Below are positions 26,495 through 37,016 of a DNA stretch of 64,000 nt, piece after piece. A program made the position numbers and the translations under genes. The DNA comes from Cellvibrio sp. (GTDB lineage Bacteria; Pseudomonadota; Gammaproteobacteria; Pseudomonadales; Cellvibrionaceae), in NCBI GenBank assembly GCA_016712405.1, contig JADJRD010000003.1:114501-178500 (forward strand). Direction: 5' to 3'. The notes beneath the pieces were generated by a model. It was given only the letters and a program-made list of their open reading frames with translations. It had not been told where the DNA came from and searched no databases. Every line of letters begins with the position of its first letter. Positions within the stretch are counted from its first letter, which is position 1.

Positions 26495-27433
26495 ATGACG
26501 CAAATTAAATTGGCCAATCCGCGAGGTTTTTGTGCTGGCGTTGATCGTGCAATTGATATTGTCGATCGCGCTTTGGATGTCTTCGGTGCGCCAATATATG
26601 TGCGTCATGAAGTGGTTCACAATAAATTTGTAGTGGAATCTTTACGTGAACGCGGCGCTGTTTTTGTTGATGAGGTAGATCAGGTTCCTGATGATGTCAT
26701 TTTAATTTTCAGTGCACACGGTGTTTCTCAAGCAGTACGCCAACAAGCAGAAGATCGTGGATTACAAATTTTTGATGCAACTTGTCCTTTGGTGACCAAA
26801 GTTCATATTGAAGTGACACGTTATAGTCGTGAAGGTCGTGAATGTATTTTGATTGGTCATGAAGGTCACCCCGAAGTCGAAGGGACTATGGGTCAATACT
26901 CTTCTGCTAAAGGTGGGGTTATCTATTTGGTAGAAGACGAACAGGATGTTGCTGCCTTAGTGGTAAAAGATCCGGAAAATCTTGCTTATGTCACGCAAAC
27001 GACTTTGTCGATGGATGACACTGCAAAAGTGATCGAAGCTTTGAGGAATAAATTTCCAAAAATTCAAGGTCCACGCAAAGACGATATTTGTTATGCGACC
27101 ACTAATCGACAAGATGCAGTGCGCACATTGGCGCTTGAATGTGATTTGGTGTTGGTTGTCGGTTCCCCCAATTCGTCAAACTCTAATCGATTACGTGAAC
27201 TGGCCGAACGTTGTGGAACAGAGGCTTATTTAATTGATGGTGCTGACGACATTAATTCTGATTGGGTAAAAAACAAATCCTGTATTGGTATTACAGCAGG
27301 CGCATCGGCACCTGAGGTATTGGTTAAGCAGGTGATCACTCGCCTGCAGGATTTGGGCGCGACTGCCCCGCAAGAAATGCAAGGCACGCCAGAAAATATT
27401 AGCTTTTCATTACCTAAGGCTTTGCGTATTTAA
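26495..27433 (+). CDS. ispH: 4-hydroxy-3-methylbut-2-enyl diphosphate reductase
   Basis: 312 residues. IspH is an iron-sulfur enzyme that makes IPP and DMAPP in the last step of the MEP isoprenoid pathway. Cluster ligands are visible in PRGFCAGVDRAI, DATCPLVTKVH and DDICYATTNRQ; the substrate-binding VVGSPNSSNSNRL and GITAGASAPE motifs are present. It closes the murJ-to-ispH group two bases after fkpB and overlaps the converging pseudopilin gene by 4 bases at the 3' end. Confidence 0.97.
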   Translation: MTQIKLANPRGFCAGVDRAIDIVDRALDVFGAPIYVRHEVVHNKFVVESLRERGAVFVDEVDQVPDDVILIFSAHGVSQAVRQQAEDRGLQIFDATCPLVTKVHIEVTRYSREGRECILIGHEGHPEVEGTMGQYSSAKGGVIYLVEDEQDVAALVVKDPENLAYVTQTTLSMDDTAKVIEALRNKFPKIQGPRKDDICYATTNRQDAVRTLALECDLVLVVGSPNSSNSNRLRELAERCGTEAYLIDGADDINSDWVKNKSCIGITAGASAPEVLVKQVITRLQDLGATAPQEMQGTPENISFSLPKALRI

Positions 27434-27975
27434 TTGCACATGATTGAACTGATTCGGCTGCGGCCACCTCGTGCCAGAATCAGTTTGTAACCTTTGGTAT
27501 TTTTCTTTCCGCAAATACTGATATTCCCTGCTAAAAATGCGCCGCCGGTTGAACCATTCGCTTGGCGACTTTCACCAGTGTTGATAAAGGAAATGGTTTT
27601 CATCGCATTAGTGGATGTGATGCTTAAATTCGCAATGGCTCCCTGAGTGAAAAGTAGTTCTTCTTCGGTATCCCGAGAACCATTGTCATTATCATCAATA
27701 AATAACTCCCACCCTTGGCTCCAATCACTATTCGCTTTTAACACCGCACGTTTATGCTGCATTACCGCCAGTGTTCGCGTTGTTTGAATCGCGGTGAGTA
27801 AGTCTTGAGTGCTAGTATCGAGTTGATTTTTCTTGATGATGTCAGAAAGCGACGGCAAACCTACAAACAGCAGAATAGAAATAATCGACAGGGTCACCAA
27901 GAGTTCGATTAAACTCAAACCCTGTGATGCTTTTAAAAGGCGTACTGAAAAACTTGGTGTAAGCTTAATGCTCAT
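27430..27975 (-). CDS. GspH/FimT-type pseudopilin, isolated
   Basis: 181 residues. The type III prepilin signal is clear: after a 20-residue basic leader comes GLSLIELLVTLSIISILLFVG with Glu at +5, cleaved after the Gly by PilD and N-methylated. Two C-terminal cysteines (ISICGKK and ISSIMC) fit minor pilin disulfides. It points toward ispH (4-base convergent overlap) and away from the main minor pilin operon, from which it is separated by about 180 bases. The position between ispH and fimU corresponds to fimT in Pseudomonas, but the orientation makes that name uncertain. Confidence 0.8.
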   Translation of the reverse strand: MSIKLTPSFSVRLLKASQGLSLIELLVTLSIISILLFVGLPSLSDIIKKNQLDTSTQDLLTAIQTTRTLAVMQHKRAVLKANSDWSQGWELFIDDNDNGSRDTEEELLFTQGAIANLSITSTNAMKTISFINTGESRQANGSTGGAFLAGNISICGKKNTKGYKLILARGGRSRISSIMCN

Positions 27976-28157
27976 AATCTATCCCTCCGTGGATATATAA
28001 AAAGGGCAAGGCCCTGTTGAGATCTGTGTCGATCAAACCGCTCAGTCATCCATGCCAACCGATCATCGGTAGCTTGGGCTAGTCTCGACTGAGTCATGTT
28101 AACTTTATACAACGGGAAAACTCAAGTAGTCTGAGATTTTGACCAAGAGATGAAATT

Positions 28158-28724
28158 ATGATTCGTATGCCAAGTTGGAATAAAACTGCAGGATTTACGC
28201 TCATCGAGTTACTTATTACCTTGGTAATACTGGCCATCGTACTGGGTTATGCAATGCCCAAGTTTCGCACATTGCTTGATAATGGGCGTACTGTTGCTCT
28301 AAGCGAGGAGTTTTCTTCTGCCATTAATTTTGCCCGAATAGAGGCGATAAAAAGGGGTAAGCCTGTATCACTGTGCAAATCAACCAATGCATCCAGTTGC
28401 GATGCTGCAGGTAATGATTGGAATGTGGGTTATTTGGTGTATGTGGAAGGTCAAGCTTCTGAGGTTGCTACTACTACTTCCATTGCAAGTAGTGGGTTGC
28501 TCAAGGTTTATCCACCAACCGCGGCATCCAAAAGCAGTATTGACGTTAAAAGAGGTGTGGCAAACGTGCAATTTCTTCGATTCACTAGTTTGGGTGCATT
28601 AGCCAAAAATATAAATTCGGAAGCGGTTATCACTACGAAACTAACCAATTGTGATGGTGTTCAGCGAGAAATAACGTTAAAGCTTTCTGGTTCTATGTCT
28701 GTAGTGAAGAAGCCATGTTCTTGA
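28158..28724 (+). CDS. fimU: Minor pilin, GspH/FimT family (FimU position)
   Basis: 188 residues with the prepilin motif KTAGFTLIELLITLVILAIVLGYAMP and Glu at +5. Paired cysteines occur (LCKSTNASSC and the NCDGVQ...PC tail). It is the first gene of fimU-pilV-pilW-pilX-pilY1-pilE, whose products form the priming complex at the tip of type IV pili. The symbol rests on position as well as family; FimT is the alternative name. A divergent 180-base region separates it from the leftward pseudopilin and should carry its promoter. Confidence 0.8.
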   Translation: MIRMPSWNKTAGFTLIELLITLVILAIVLGYAMPKFRTLLDNGRTVALSEEFSSAINFARIEAIKRGKPVSLCKSTNASSCDAAGNDWNVGYLVYVEGQASEVATTTSIASSGLLKVYPPTAASKSSIDVKRGVANVQFLRFTSLGALAKNINSEAVITTKLTNCDGVQREITLKLSGSMSVVKKPCS

Positions 28725-28732
28725 GGTGAATT

Positions 28733-29176
28733 GTGAATCAACAAAATTTGAAATTAATCAGAAAAAATCAAGGCGCTAGTCTTATTGAGGTGTTGATTGC
28801 TGCATTGATCTTAGGAACTGCATTGCTGACCTTAACTAGTTTGCAAACCCGATCATTACAGTTTAATCAAAGTGCCTATTTACGATCACAGGCCAATATT
28901 CTGGCGTACGATATTTTGGATCGAATTCGAATTAATCGTGATAAAGCAACCGAATATGATTTGGCTCTTGCTAATGCGGCACCAACAGGAACCAAGTTAA
29001 GTGAAAAAGACTTAAAAAGTTGGCTGGATGCCATAGCAGTGTTGTTGCCAGATGGTGATGGATCAATTGATTGTGATGCCAAGAAATGTACTGTGAATAT
29101 ACAGTGGACAGAGCAATTGTCATCAGTCATAGATGAGAACGAAACCTTAATATTCACTTATTCATCGCAAATTTAG
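28733..29176 (+). CDS. pilV: Type IV pilus minor pilin PilV
   Basis: 147 residues, GTG start. The prepilin segment NQGASLIEVLIAALILGTALLTL with Glu at +5 and the following LQTRSLQFNQSAYLRSQANILAYDILDRIR are typical of PilV. The C-terminal part has a Cys pair (SIDCDAKKCTV). PilV joins FimU, PilW and PilX to prime pilus assembly and hold PilY1 at the tip. It begins 8 bases after fimU and is followed 9 bases later by pilW. Confidence 0.88.
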   Translation: MNQQNLKLIRKNQGASLIEVLIAALILGTALLTLTSLQTRSLQFNQSAYLRSQANILAYDILDRIRINRDKATEYDLALANAAPTGTKLSEKDLKSWLDAIAVLLPDGDGSIDCDAKKCTVNIQWTEQLSSVIDENETLIFTYSSQI

Positions 29177-29185
29177 GGTTTAGAT

Positions 29186-30277
29186 ATGTTACAGCAGCGC
29201 GGATTATCACTGGTCGAATTACTCATTTCTGTCACATTGGGTTTAATTTTGATGGCAGGTGTTGTGCAAATGTTTTTGGGTAGCAAACAAACATTTAATT
29301 CACAGCAAGCTATGTCGCGCGTTCAAGAAACGGGACGCTTGGCAATAGAATATATTTCGCGTGATGTGCGTATGGCGGGATACATGGGGTGCCCAACGAG
29401 GTCTCAGTTAGGAGGGGTTTCAATTACTTCCACTCTGAATTCTGCAACAACATTTCGTTGGGATTATTTGACTGGATTGCGTGGTTATAATTTTGCAGCA
29501 ATGTCAGATAGTAACTACATGGAATTATCAGCCCTTAGTGGGTCAAGCGGTGAAGCTATTGCTCCTTTGTTGAATACAGATTTAATTCAAATTACCAGTG
29601 CGTCGGGTAATGATACGCCTATAACAACTTTAAAAGACGATACCAATTTTAATACTGATTCCACGGGGGCAGTCGCTAATGGTTGTGGCACCGGAAAAAA
29701 TCGTTTTAATGGTTTATGCGAAGGAGATATTTTAGTTGCAACTGATTGTATTGCTGCAAAAGTATTTCATGCAACCAGTATTACTGAAAGTGGAGGGAGC
29801 ATAAAGGTATTTCATGGAGCAGCGTCAGGTACGATTGTTCCGGGGAATTCGGTGGATACTTGGGGGGGGGCAGCTTCTAGCGATTACTCTTTTGGCCCAG
29901 GTGCCGAACTGGTGCAGATGCAAAAAATTGTTTACTACATTAAAAATAATACTGCTGGGCAGCCTTCGCTGTGGCAATGGGTGAATGGAAAAAATAGTGA
30001 AGTGGTTGAAGGAGTGGAGGGTCTATCTGTTACTTACGGGCGCGATACCGACAACAACAATGTTCCTGATGTTTATGAATCAGCATCTGCAGTGGGTACA
30101 AGTTGGGCGGACGTGAAAAGTGTTCGAATTGAAGTTTTGGTTCGATCGACAGAAGACTTATTGCCTGAATCACAATCCTATAGTTTTCCCATGGGTGCAG
30201 CTGCAGTATCTGCGGCCGATAAGCGATTGCGTCAAGTTTTTTCTGCGACTGTTGGTATTCGCAGTCGATTGCAATAA
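29186..30277 (+). CDS. pilW: Type IV pilus minor pilin PilW
   Basis: 363 residues. The prepilin segment QQRGLSLVELLISVTLGLILMAG is followed by a FNSQQAMSRVQETGRLAIEYISRDVRMAGYMGC stretch, the classic PilW N-terminal signature. A short Asp-rich motif (DTDNNNVPD) near residue 290 could bind calcium. An uninterrupted G9 tract at 29862-29870 lies in frame inside the gene; it is the longest G run I noticed in the window and would switch the frame if its length changed. Role: core minor pilin of the tip complex. Confidence 0.9.
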   Translation: MLQQRGLSLVELLISVTLGLILMAGVVQMFLGSKQTFNSQQAMSRVQETGRLAIEYISRDVRMAGYMGCPTRSQLGGVSITSTLNSATTFRWDYLTGLRGYNFAAMSDSNYMELSALSGSSGEAIAPLLNTDLIQITSASGNDTPITTLKDDTNFNTDSTGAVANGCGTGKNRFNGLCEGDILVATDCIAAKVFHATSITESGGSIKVFHGAASGTIVPGNSVDTWGGAASSDYSFGPGAELVQMQKIVYYIKNNTAGQPSLWQWVNGKNSEVVEGVEGLSVTYGRDTDNNNVPDVYESASAVGTSWADVKSVRIEVLVRSTEDLLPESQSYSFPMGAAAVSAADKRLRQVFSATVGIRSRLQ

Positions 30278-30299
30278 AAATTTGCAGAAGGTTACAAAT

Positions 30300-30845
30300 A
30301 TGAAGACCAAAAAAATTCAAATCAGTGCTCAGCGTGGAATGATATTGATCGTCGCATTGGTGATGGTTGTTCTCATGAGTTTGGTGGCAGTGGCTTCTAT
30401 TCGCGGTAGCGGATTGCAGGAGGCTATGTCGGGCAGCATGCGTGATCGAAATGTTGCGTTTCAAGGGGCTGAAGCTGGATTGAGATTAGCCGAGGAGTTA
30501 GTGGAGGCTGACGGTATAGAAGAATTATCGGCAGCCAATACTAAGGGTTATTACATTGATTTAAACAAAAGCGCTTCTATTTCACGCCCGAGTAATTGGA
30601 CGCTAGACGATTGGAATGATCGGGACAAAGGGTTAGTGCTATCTGGAGTTACCAATGTGAGCGCACAGCCAGTTATGGTCAGTGAGCAGTTATCTTTTTC
30701 GGGTACTGCTATCGATTCGGGCGGTGGTATAGATTTTATCAGTCAGGAAAGAACAACTGAATATCAGTTTTATCGAATTACCGTTCGGTCTGTAGGCCTG
30801 ACTGAAAATACTGAAATTATTTTGCAATCGACCTATGTTCGTTAG
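30300..30845 (+). CDS. pilX: Type IV pilus minor pilin PilX
   Basis: The start at ATG 30300 follows AGAAGG; a longer frame upstream overlaps pilW and lacks a pilin leader. 181 residues with QRGMILIVALVMVVLMSLVAVASIRGSGLQEAMSG followed by RDRNVAFQGAEAGLRLAEE, the signature of PilX. The usual Glu at +5 is not present in this stretch, as in other PilX proteins. It belongs to the tip-complex operon and lies directly before pilY1. Confidence 0.88.
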   Translation: MKTKKIQISAQRGMILIVALVMVVLMSLVAVASIRGSGLQEAMSGSMRDRNVAFQGAEAGLRLAEELVEADGIEELSAANTKGYYIDLNKSASISRPSNWTLDDWNDRDKGLVLSGVTNVSAQPVMVSEQLSFSGTAIDSGGGIDFISQERTTEYQFYRITVRSVGLTENTEIILQSTYVR

Positions 30846-30863
30846 TTTAACGAGGTGCATGTT

Positions 30864-33800
30864 ATGAACAGATATATGAAAAAAATGAAATTCTTGATCG
30901 GGTCTGTGCTGGTTGGGTTGATCTTTTCTGGTCAATCTTATGCAGAGGCACCTTCACAAGATCCACTGTTTTTAGTTTCGCCTGTTAAACCTATAATGAT
31001 GTTTAATATGTCGAAAGACCATCAGCTTTTTTTCAAGTTGTATGATGATTATTCGAACATTGATAATCTTCCTGATATAGAAACTACATACAAAAACACT
31101 ATCGATTATTATGGGTATTTTGATAGCCAAAAATGTTACATCTATAATGTCGCTGATGGCAGGTTTACTCCCAACACCACACCGGCAGTTGATCATTACT
31201 GTCAAGCAACAACAGATACAACCCGATATTGGAGTGGTAATTTCTTAAACTGGGCCACCATGACGAGAATGGATGCAATTCGTAAAATTTTATATGGGGG
31301 TTACAGATCAACAGATACTAATACTTTAACGGTATTGGAAAGAGCATTTTTACCGAACGATGCGCATTCATTCGCAAAATGGTATGGCGGAAGCGACCTA
31401 AGACGGTTGACGCCCTACGACCCGAATTTAACTGGGGTTCCTGAAGAGCAGGGCCTAACATTGTGTAATACCTCTGAGGTTAATGATCGGGCTACCTATT
31501 CTCAAAATGCTACAGGTGCTAATGATCGTCCGGTTATTCGTCTTGCTAGGGGAAATTCTTCTCTCTGGGCGAGTAATGAGCGTTGGCAATGTCGATGGGG
31601 TGTCAATGGTAATGGTAATGTGCCTGGGTTGAGTCGCATAAATGCCTACGCCAACTCACCTGTAAGCACTACGCTTGATACCAGAGCTACTATTAACATA
31701 TCAGGGCAGGTTCGCATTGGAGCCAATTCAAACGAGGTTAACTGGGAGTCAGGGGATAACTTTAATGGACTTGGAGATGGCGGGAAGATCACGATTGATG
31801 GAACTGAGTACACAATAGATGATGCCACTTCTTCCACTCAGTTAGATATTGACACAACTATCGACCCCCCGTTAACGGGAGTGGTGACCATAACCTCCGC
31901 TTCAAACCAGGTCGATTTGGTCACAGGGGATTTTACTGGGTTGGCGGTAAATGATGTCATCACTATCGATGGTTCTAATCGCCAGATAACGGCAGTTAAC
32001 TCAGCCTCCCAACTTACTGTTAATTATACATATCCTCTCCAAACTGGAAATGTTGTGGTAACTGGAGGATCAAATCAGGTCACCTATTCATCAGGAACAA
32101 ATTTCGTGAATATCACTACAGGAAGTAGTATCACAATTGGTGGCCAAGTGCGTTCAGTCACGGCTAAGGCATCAAATAACCAAATAACGGTTGATTCGCC
32201 CGTTACCGCTACTACTCCTGTAACTGGTCGGGTAAGAATTACTCCAAGTTCAAGTCAGATTAACTATGTGTCTGGAACAAACTTCGCAAATCTGGTAGTC
32301 GGGAACACTATCACCATTGATGGCGTGGCTCGTACAGTGAATACTAAAACAGACAATAATCGAATTAACGTAAACACTACTTACGCCAATATTGTGGGTA
32401 CTGTAAGCCACACTTCAGGTTCAAATCTAATTACCTATGTCAGTGGGACTAATTTCAGCAGTTTACGAGTTGGGGATTCAATAACTTTTGGTTCTGGTGG
32501 TTCGGCACAAACTCGTACCATAGCTTCGATACCGACTAGTACAACTATGACCGTTAATACTAATATGACCACCACCACCACTCGAGGCTACACTGTTGGT
32601 ACAAGAGACAGGGACTATTCCGCTAACGTCGGGGTTCCGAGCACAGTTGCCTACTCTGCTGCTGTTAGCAGGAATGTAAATTTCACAGCAACCAGAAGTA
32701 CAAGAGTTGCTGGTTATACAGCTTCTTATATTACAACGACCAATTCTGAAAATACCGAGTTGATAGCGAGAGTTGAGGTTAATTGCAATGCCTCTACCAG
32801 CAGTTATAAATGCGGAACTTACAAACCCACTACTGGAACATATTCTGGTCAAACGATTAATAAACCCATAGGTTTGTTGCAAGAATACGCCAATAAAGTG
32901 AACTTTGGTTTGATGACGGGAAGTTACCGCAAAAGTAAATCAGGCGGTGTGTTGCGTAAAATGGTTGGGCCGATTGATGTTAAGGACGAATTAAATGACA
33001 CCAACGCAGATGAGATTGGTGATGATGGCATTTTTAAAGTTCCATCAAATAGTGGAAACAGTATTATTCAAACGCTAAATGTATTGAGGTTATATGGTTA
33101 TAGTTTTAATAATGGAGTTTACAATGACTCTAGAGGCTCAGGTGGTGATTCTTGTAGCTGGGGATGGAGCGCTTTTGTTGATGAATCACTAGGTGGTGAA
33201 GGTACTGGTCAATGCTCAAATTGGGGCAACCCACAAGCAGAAATATTTTTAGAGTCACTGCGTTATTTAGCGGGTAAAGACGCATCTGCTGATTTTGCGA
33301 CAGATGATTCGATTTTCATTACAGGGCTTAGTCAAGTGAGTGATTGGGATGACCCCATTACATCCGGGGATTCTGGAAATAAATGCGCCGCACTAAATAT
33401 TCTTCAATTTAATGCCTCTAGTACGTCGTATGATAACGATAACCTCGGTGTGGGTGCAGCCGTTGCTGACTTAAGTTTTACTGCGGAGGGGATCAAAGCG
33501 GCTACCACTTATATAGGCTCAAAAGAGAAAATTGGTAGCGCATCCACTCAATATTTTATTGGTAGAAATTCAAATTTACTAACAGCGCCAGCTGAAGATA
33601 GAGATCAACTCTGTACGCCAAAAAATATTAATGCGACTACGGGTGGCTTGGGTGCCGTTGATGGGCTTTGTTCTGAAGCGCCGAGATTGGAAGGAGGTTA
33701 TAACATTGCGGGTCTTGCTTACTTAGCAAGAAAGAATGGAATTGGCAGTGATCGTGAAAAAGTGAAAACCCATGGAGTAGTCTTAGCTCCTGCCATTCCC

Positions 33801-36532
33801 AGTCTCAAGATACCCGTTCCAAATTCTGCCGGAACTGGTTCCGATGCAGCTAAAACAATCACTATTCTGCCAGCTTGCCGTAATTTGTCACTTGCTGACG
33901 ATGCTAACTGTGCGATCGTTGACTTCAAAGTAGTGTCCGGTCCAACATTGGACAATGGAAGTTATATCGGGTCTCTTTATATTAACTGGGAAGATAGTGA
34001 GCAGGGGGGGACTATGACCAAGATATGTGGAGGTTTCTACGTTATTCGATTTCAAAGGACAAAGTGTCAATCACAACTGATGTGATGGCAGAGTCAACTG
34101 GTTTTGATATGGGTTTTGGCTACGTTATCAGTGGAACAGAGCAGGATGGATTTCATGTGCATTCTGGAGTCGAAGGTTTTACTTTCGAAGATAAAAATAC
34201 CGCTTCCGATAGCGTAAGTAATGGTTGTAATAATTGCCAAGCGGGTGATGGAGCTACCACTCAAACATATGACGTAGGTACCTCAGACGTTGAACAGCTT
34301 AAAAACCCACTCTGGTACGCAGCCAAGTGGGGTGGTTACACCCAAAGTAGCCTGACAGATGACGAAATTTCAAGCCTCGATCCTGCAGTGGCAAAAGTAA
34401 ACGCCGAGGGAGTTGTTGAGAATATAGCGACATACTTTTATGCCACTGAGCCGAGGAAGCTTGAGGCGGCTTTGGCAAAATTATTTGAAGATATTGCTGG
34501 GTCAGTAGGTTCTGCATCCACCGTTGCGGCTAACTCCACAAGTTCTCAGGGTGAAACTCATGTCTATCAAGCCAGATTTGATAGTGAAGATTGGTCTGGT
34601 CAGATATTGGATTTTGAGTTAACGGATACGGGTGTGAGTAACACGTCAGCTTGGGATACTCATAACACTATGAGTAGAGCGGGTGGTTTTTTAAGCACCC
34701 GAAATGTGTATACCTACGATGGTGCAACCCCAGCTGTGGTTAAATTAACAAACACAAATGTGGAATTAGCTGATCCAACAGTAGTAGACAATGCAGTCCC
34801 TGATTTAACCAGAAGTTTAAAATTAGCTTCAGAGGCTGACTATAGTTTTGCAGTAAGAAGAATTAAGTGGCTGCGTGGTGATGTAACGGATGAAAAAATC
34901 GATAATGGTAGTTTGTTATTTAGACCAAGAACGCATCTTTTGGGTGATATTATCAATTCCGACCCTGGGTATGCTGGTGGGGGATCTCAACGTCACCAGA
35001 ATTTACCGAGTGCATCTGCTTTTGGTGCCGCAAAGTATCTAGAATACGTGGCTCACAAAAAAACCCGAAGAAAAATGGTTTTCGTAGGAGCTAATGATGG
35101 CATGTTGCACGCATTTGATGCCGCAGATGGTAAGGAGGTTTTCGCCTATATACCACGAGGCGTGTTTAAAAAGTTGTCCACACTGATGGATATCAATTAC
35201 AGCCATCAATACACAGTAGATGGGCCTGTTTATGTCAGTGATTACTTTAACCAAGCCGAGAATGAATGGCGCACTATGGTGGTAGGTACCCTTGGTTCCG
35301 GTGGTAGAGGGGCTTATGGATTGGATGTAACAGATGTATTGGATAATACAGCCAATACCAATACGCCACCTACCGTTATTTTTGACATCAGTGATGATGA
35401 CTCGACGACTGACGAACCTAATGCAACACTGAAAAATGATATAGGTTACTCAGGCAGTAAAGTCTTGGTGCTTCCTGTTAGTGCTCCAGCTGCTGATGGT
35501 GGCGGTAGATGGATGGCGATCTTCAGTAATGGTGCAGATAGTTTAAGTGGTCAAGCCAAGCTTATAGCGATTGACGTAAATGACCCTACCAAGTTTGTTT
35601 CTGTGGATACAGGCGGGGGGGCAGCAAATGGATTATCCCCTGCTGCGTTTTTGTTAGGTGGGCAAAATGTGGTTGTGGCTGCCTACGCGGGTGATATAAA
35701 CGGGAATATGTGGAAGATTGATATATCGAACTCCAGTTATCTTTCTTGGGCGTCTGCGTTTGGAAGTGGCACTCCTTTAATTAATGTTGTTGATTCTTCT
35801 GGTACTCCTCAACCCATTACTGCAGAGCCAACGCTTGGACTTAATTCCTTGAAGCTGATTGGTGGAACTACATCATCCGTGATGGTCTACTTTGCTACCG
35901 GTAAATACTCAAACACATCTGATCTAACGGATACATCATTACAGAGCATTTATGCTGTGGCGGATGCAGGCTCACCGATTTCAATCAATGCCTCTAATAG
36001 AACAGATAAGTTACATGAGAAATGGATAGATACCGAAGCCAGTGGGCGTAGAACAGTTTTAAATGATAAACAAACTCCAGACACAGCAACTCCGCCGGGG
36101 GTTTCGCCCGCTGTCGATTGGCTAAATAAAGATGGTTGGTTTATGGATATGGTGTTGAAATCAGGCACGCAGCGTGGAGAGAGGGGATTGAATAAACCTT
36201 TGTTGATCAGTGACAGGCTAATTGTGAATACATTTATTCCGTCCAATAAACAGTGTGATTATGGTGGCGCTGGTTGGTTAATGGAGTTGGTAGGGGTAGG
36301 GGATAAATATAAAGACCACACGGTGCTCGGCGACGAAGCCAATACGCAACTCAGCAGACCTATTATTTCTGATCTGGTGCCATTCCAGGCAGGAGATGAG
36401 GTGATTATATTGGGTAGTAATCTTGGTGGTAAAAAAGAAGAAAACTTGGAGTTGAATAGCACTATAACGAGTTTGGAAGGTAAGGTTGCAGGCGGTGTTC
36501 GCGGCCGCATGTCATGGCGTCAGATTAAATAG
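30864..36532 (+). pseudogene. pilY1: Type IV pilus tip protein PilY1, interrupted by a frameshift at G7
   Basis: Start at ATG 30864 with GAGG eight bases upstream, then a signal peptide (FLIGSVLVGLIFSGQSYAE). The N-terminal half ends at 34085. The C-terminal half, in another frame from about 34011, carries the PilY1 beta-propeller (FVGANDGMLHAFDAADGKEVFAYIP, VVAAYAGDINGNMWKIDIS). The frames meet at a G7 run (34004-34010); G8 would give EQGG-DYDQDMW, a conserved PilY1 motif, and a single protein of about 1,889 residues. That is far longer than the usual 1,000-1,200, partly because of five tandem repeats at about residues 281-574. PilY1 sits at the pilus tip and acts in adhesion, pilus retraction control and surface sensing. 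The break may be an assembly undercount, a mutation or phase variation. Confidence 0.88.
31704..32585 (+). repeat. Five tandem ~57-residue repeats inside PilY1
   Basis: The encoded protein repeats a unit of about 57 residues five times, each with a core like SNQVTYVSGTNFxxLxVG followed by ITIDG and a basic turn, then a strand such as NNQITVNTTY. Copies 3-5 share YVSGTNF or YSSGTNF; copies 1-2 are more diverged. The pattern looks like stacked small beta domains, as in adhesins or phage tail proteins. At DNA level the copies are diverged, so the duplication is not recent. Confidence 0.8.
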
Positions 36533-36541
36533 GTGAATTAA

Positions 36542-36949
36542 ATGAAGCAAACTAATGGATTTACGCTAATAGAACTGATGATTGCGGTGGTCATAGTGGG
36601 TATTTTGGCTAGTATTGCATTTCCTTCCTATCAAAACTATGTCAGAAAAACAGGTAGAAACGAAGCGAAAGCAGAGTTGATGGATGTTGCAACCAAGTTG
36701 CAACGCTGTTATTCACTTTATGGGCGCTACAATGACGCAGGGAATAATTGTAAGGTCTTTGAGGTCATGGAGGCTGGAGTCATCACCAGCACGGGGAGGG
36801 GTTTTTATGAGATTGATTACACGGCTATTGCTGCATCAACTTACACATTAAAGGCAACGGCGGTTATGTTGCCGCAAACTGCTGACACAGGTTGCACAGA
36901 AATGAAATTGACTCATACAGGCGTTAGAAGCCCTGAGGGTTGTTGGTAA
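36542..36949 (+). CDS. pilE: Type IV pilin-like minor pilin PilE
   Basis: 135 residues with a very short leader and the canonical NGFTLIELMIAVVIVGILASIAFPSYQNYVRK segment (Glu at +5). The rest is a compact pilin head with cysteines in LQRCYSLYGRYNDAGNNC and a C-terminal pair ending GCW. In Pseudomonas the gene at this place is the minor pilin pilE, last in the pilY1 operon; the same holds here, 9 bases after pilY1 and followed by a strong terminator. Confidence 0.9.
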   Translation: MKQTNGFTLIELMIAVVIVGILASIAFPSYQNYVRKTGRNEAKAELMDVATKLQRCYSLYGRYNDAGNNCKVFEVMEAGVITSTGRGFYEIDYTAIAASTYTLKATAVMLPQTADTGCTEMKLTHTGVRSPEGCW

Positions 36950-36970
36950 AACTTCTGAAGCATCACATCA

Positions 36971-36996
36971 AAGCCGTCTTCATCGACGGCTTTTTT
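36971..36996 (+). terminator. Rho-independent terminator of the minor pilin operon
   Basis: AAGCCGTC-TTCATC-GACGGCTT stem followed by further T residues (TTTT at 36993-36996). It lies 21 bases after the pilE stop and ends the rightward fimU-pilE transcript, before the converging pilR gene. Confidence 0.9.
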
Positions 36997-37016
36997 ATTG
37001 GGCAGAGGCTTCTCTG

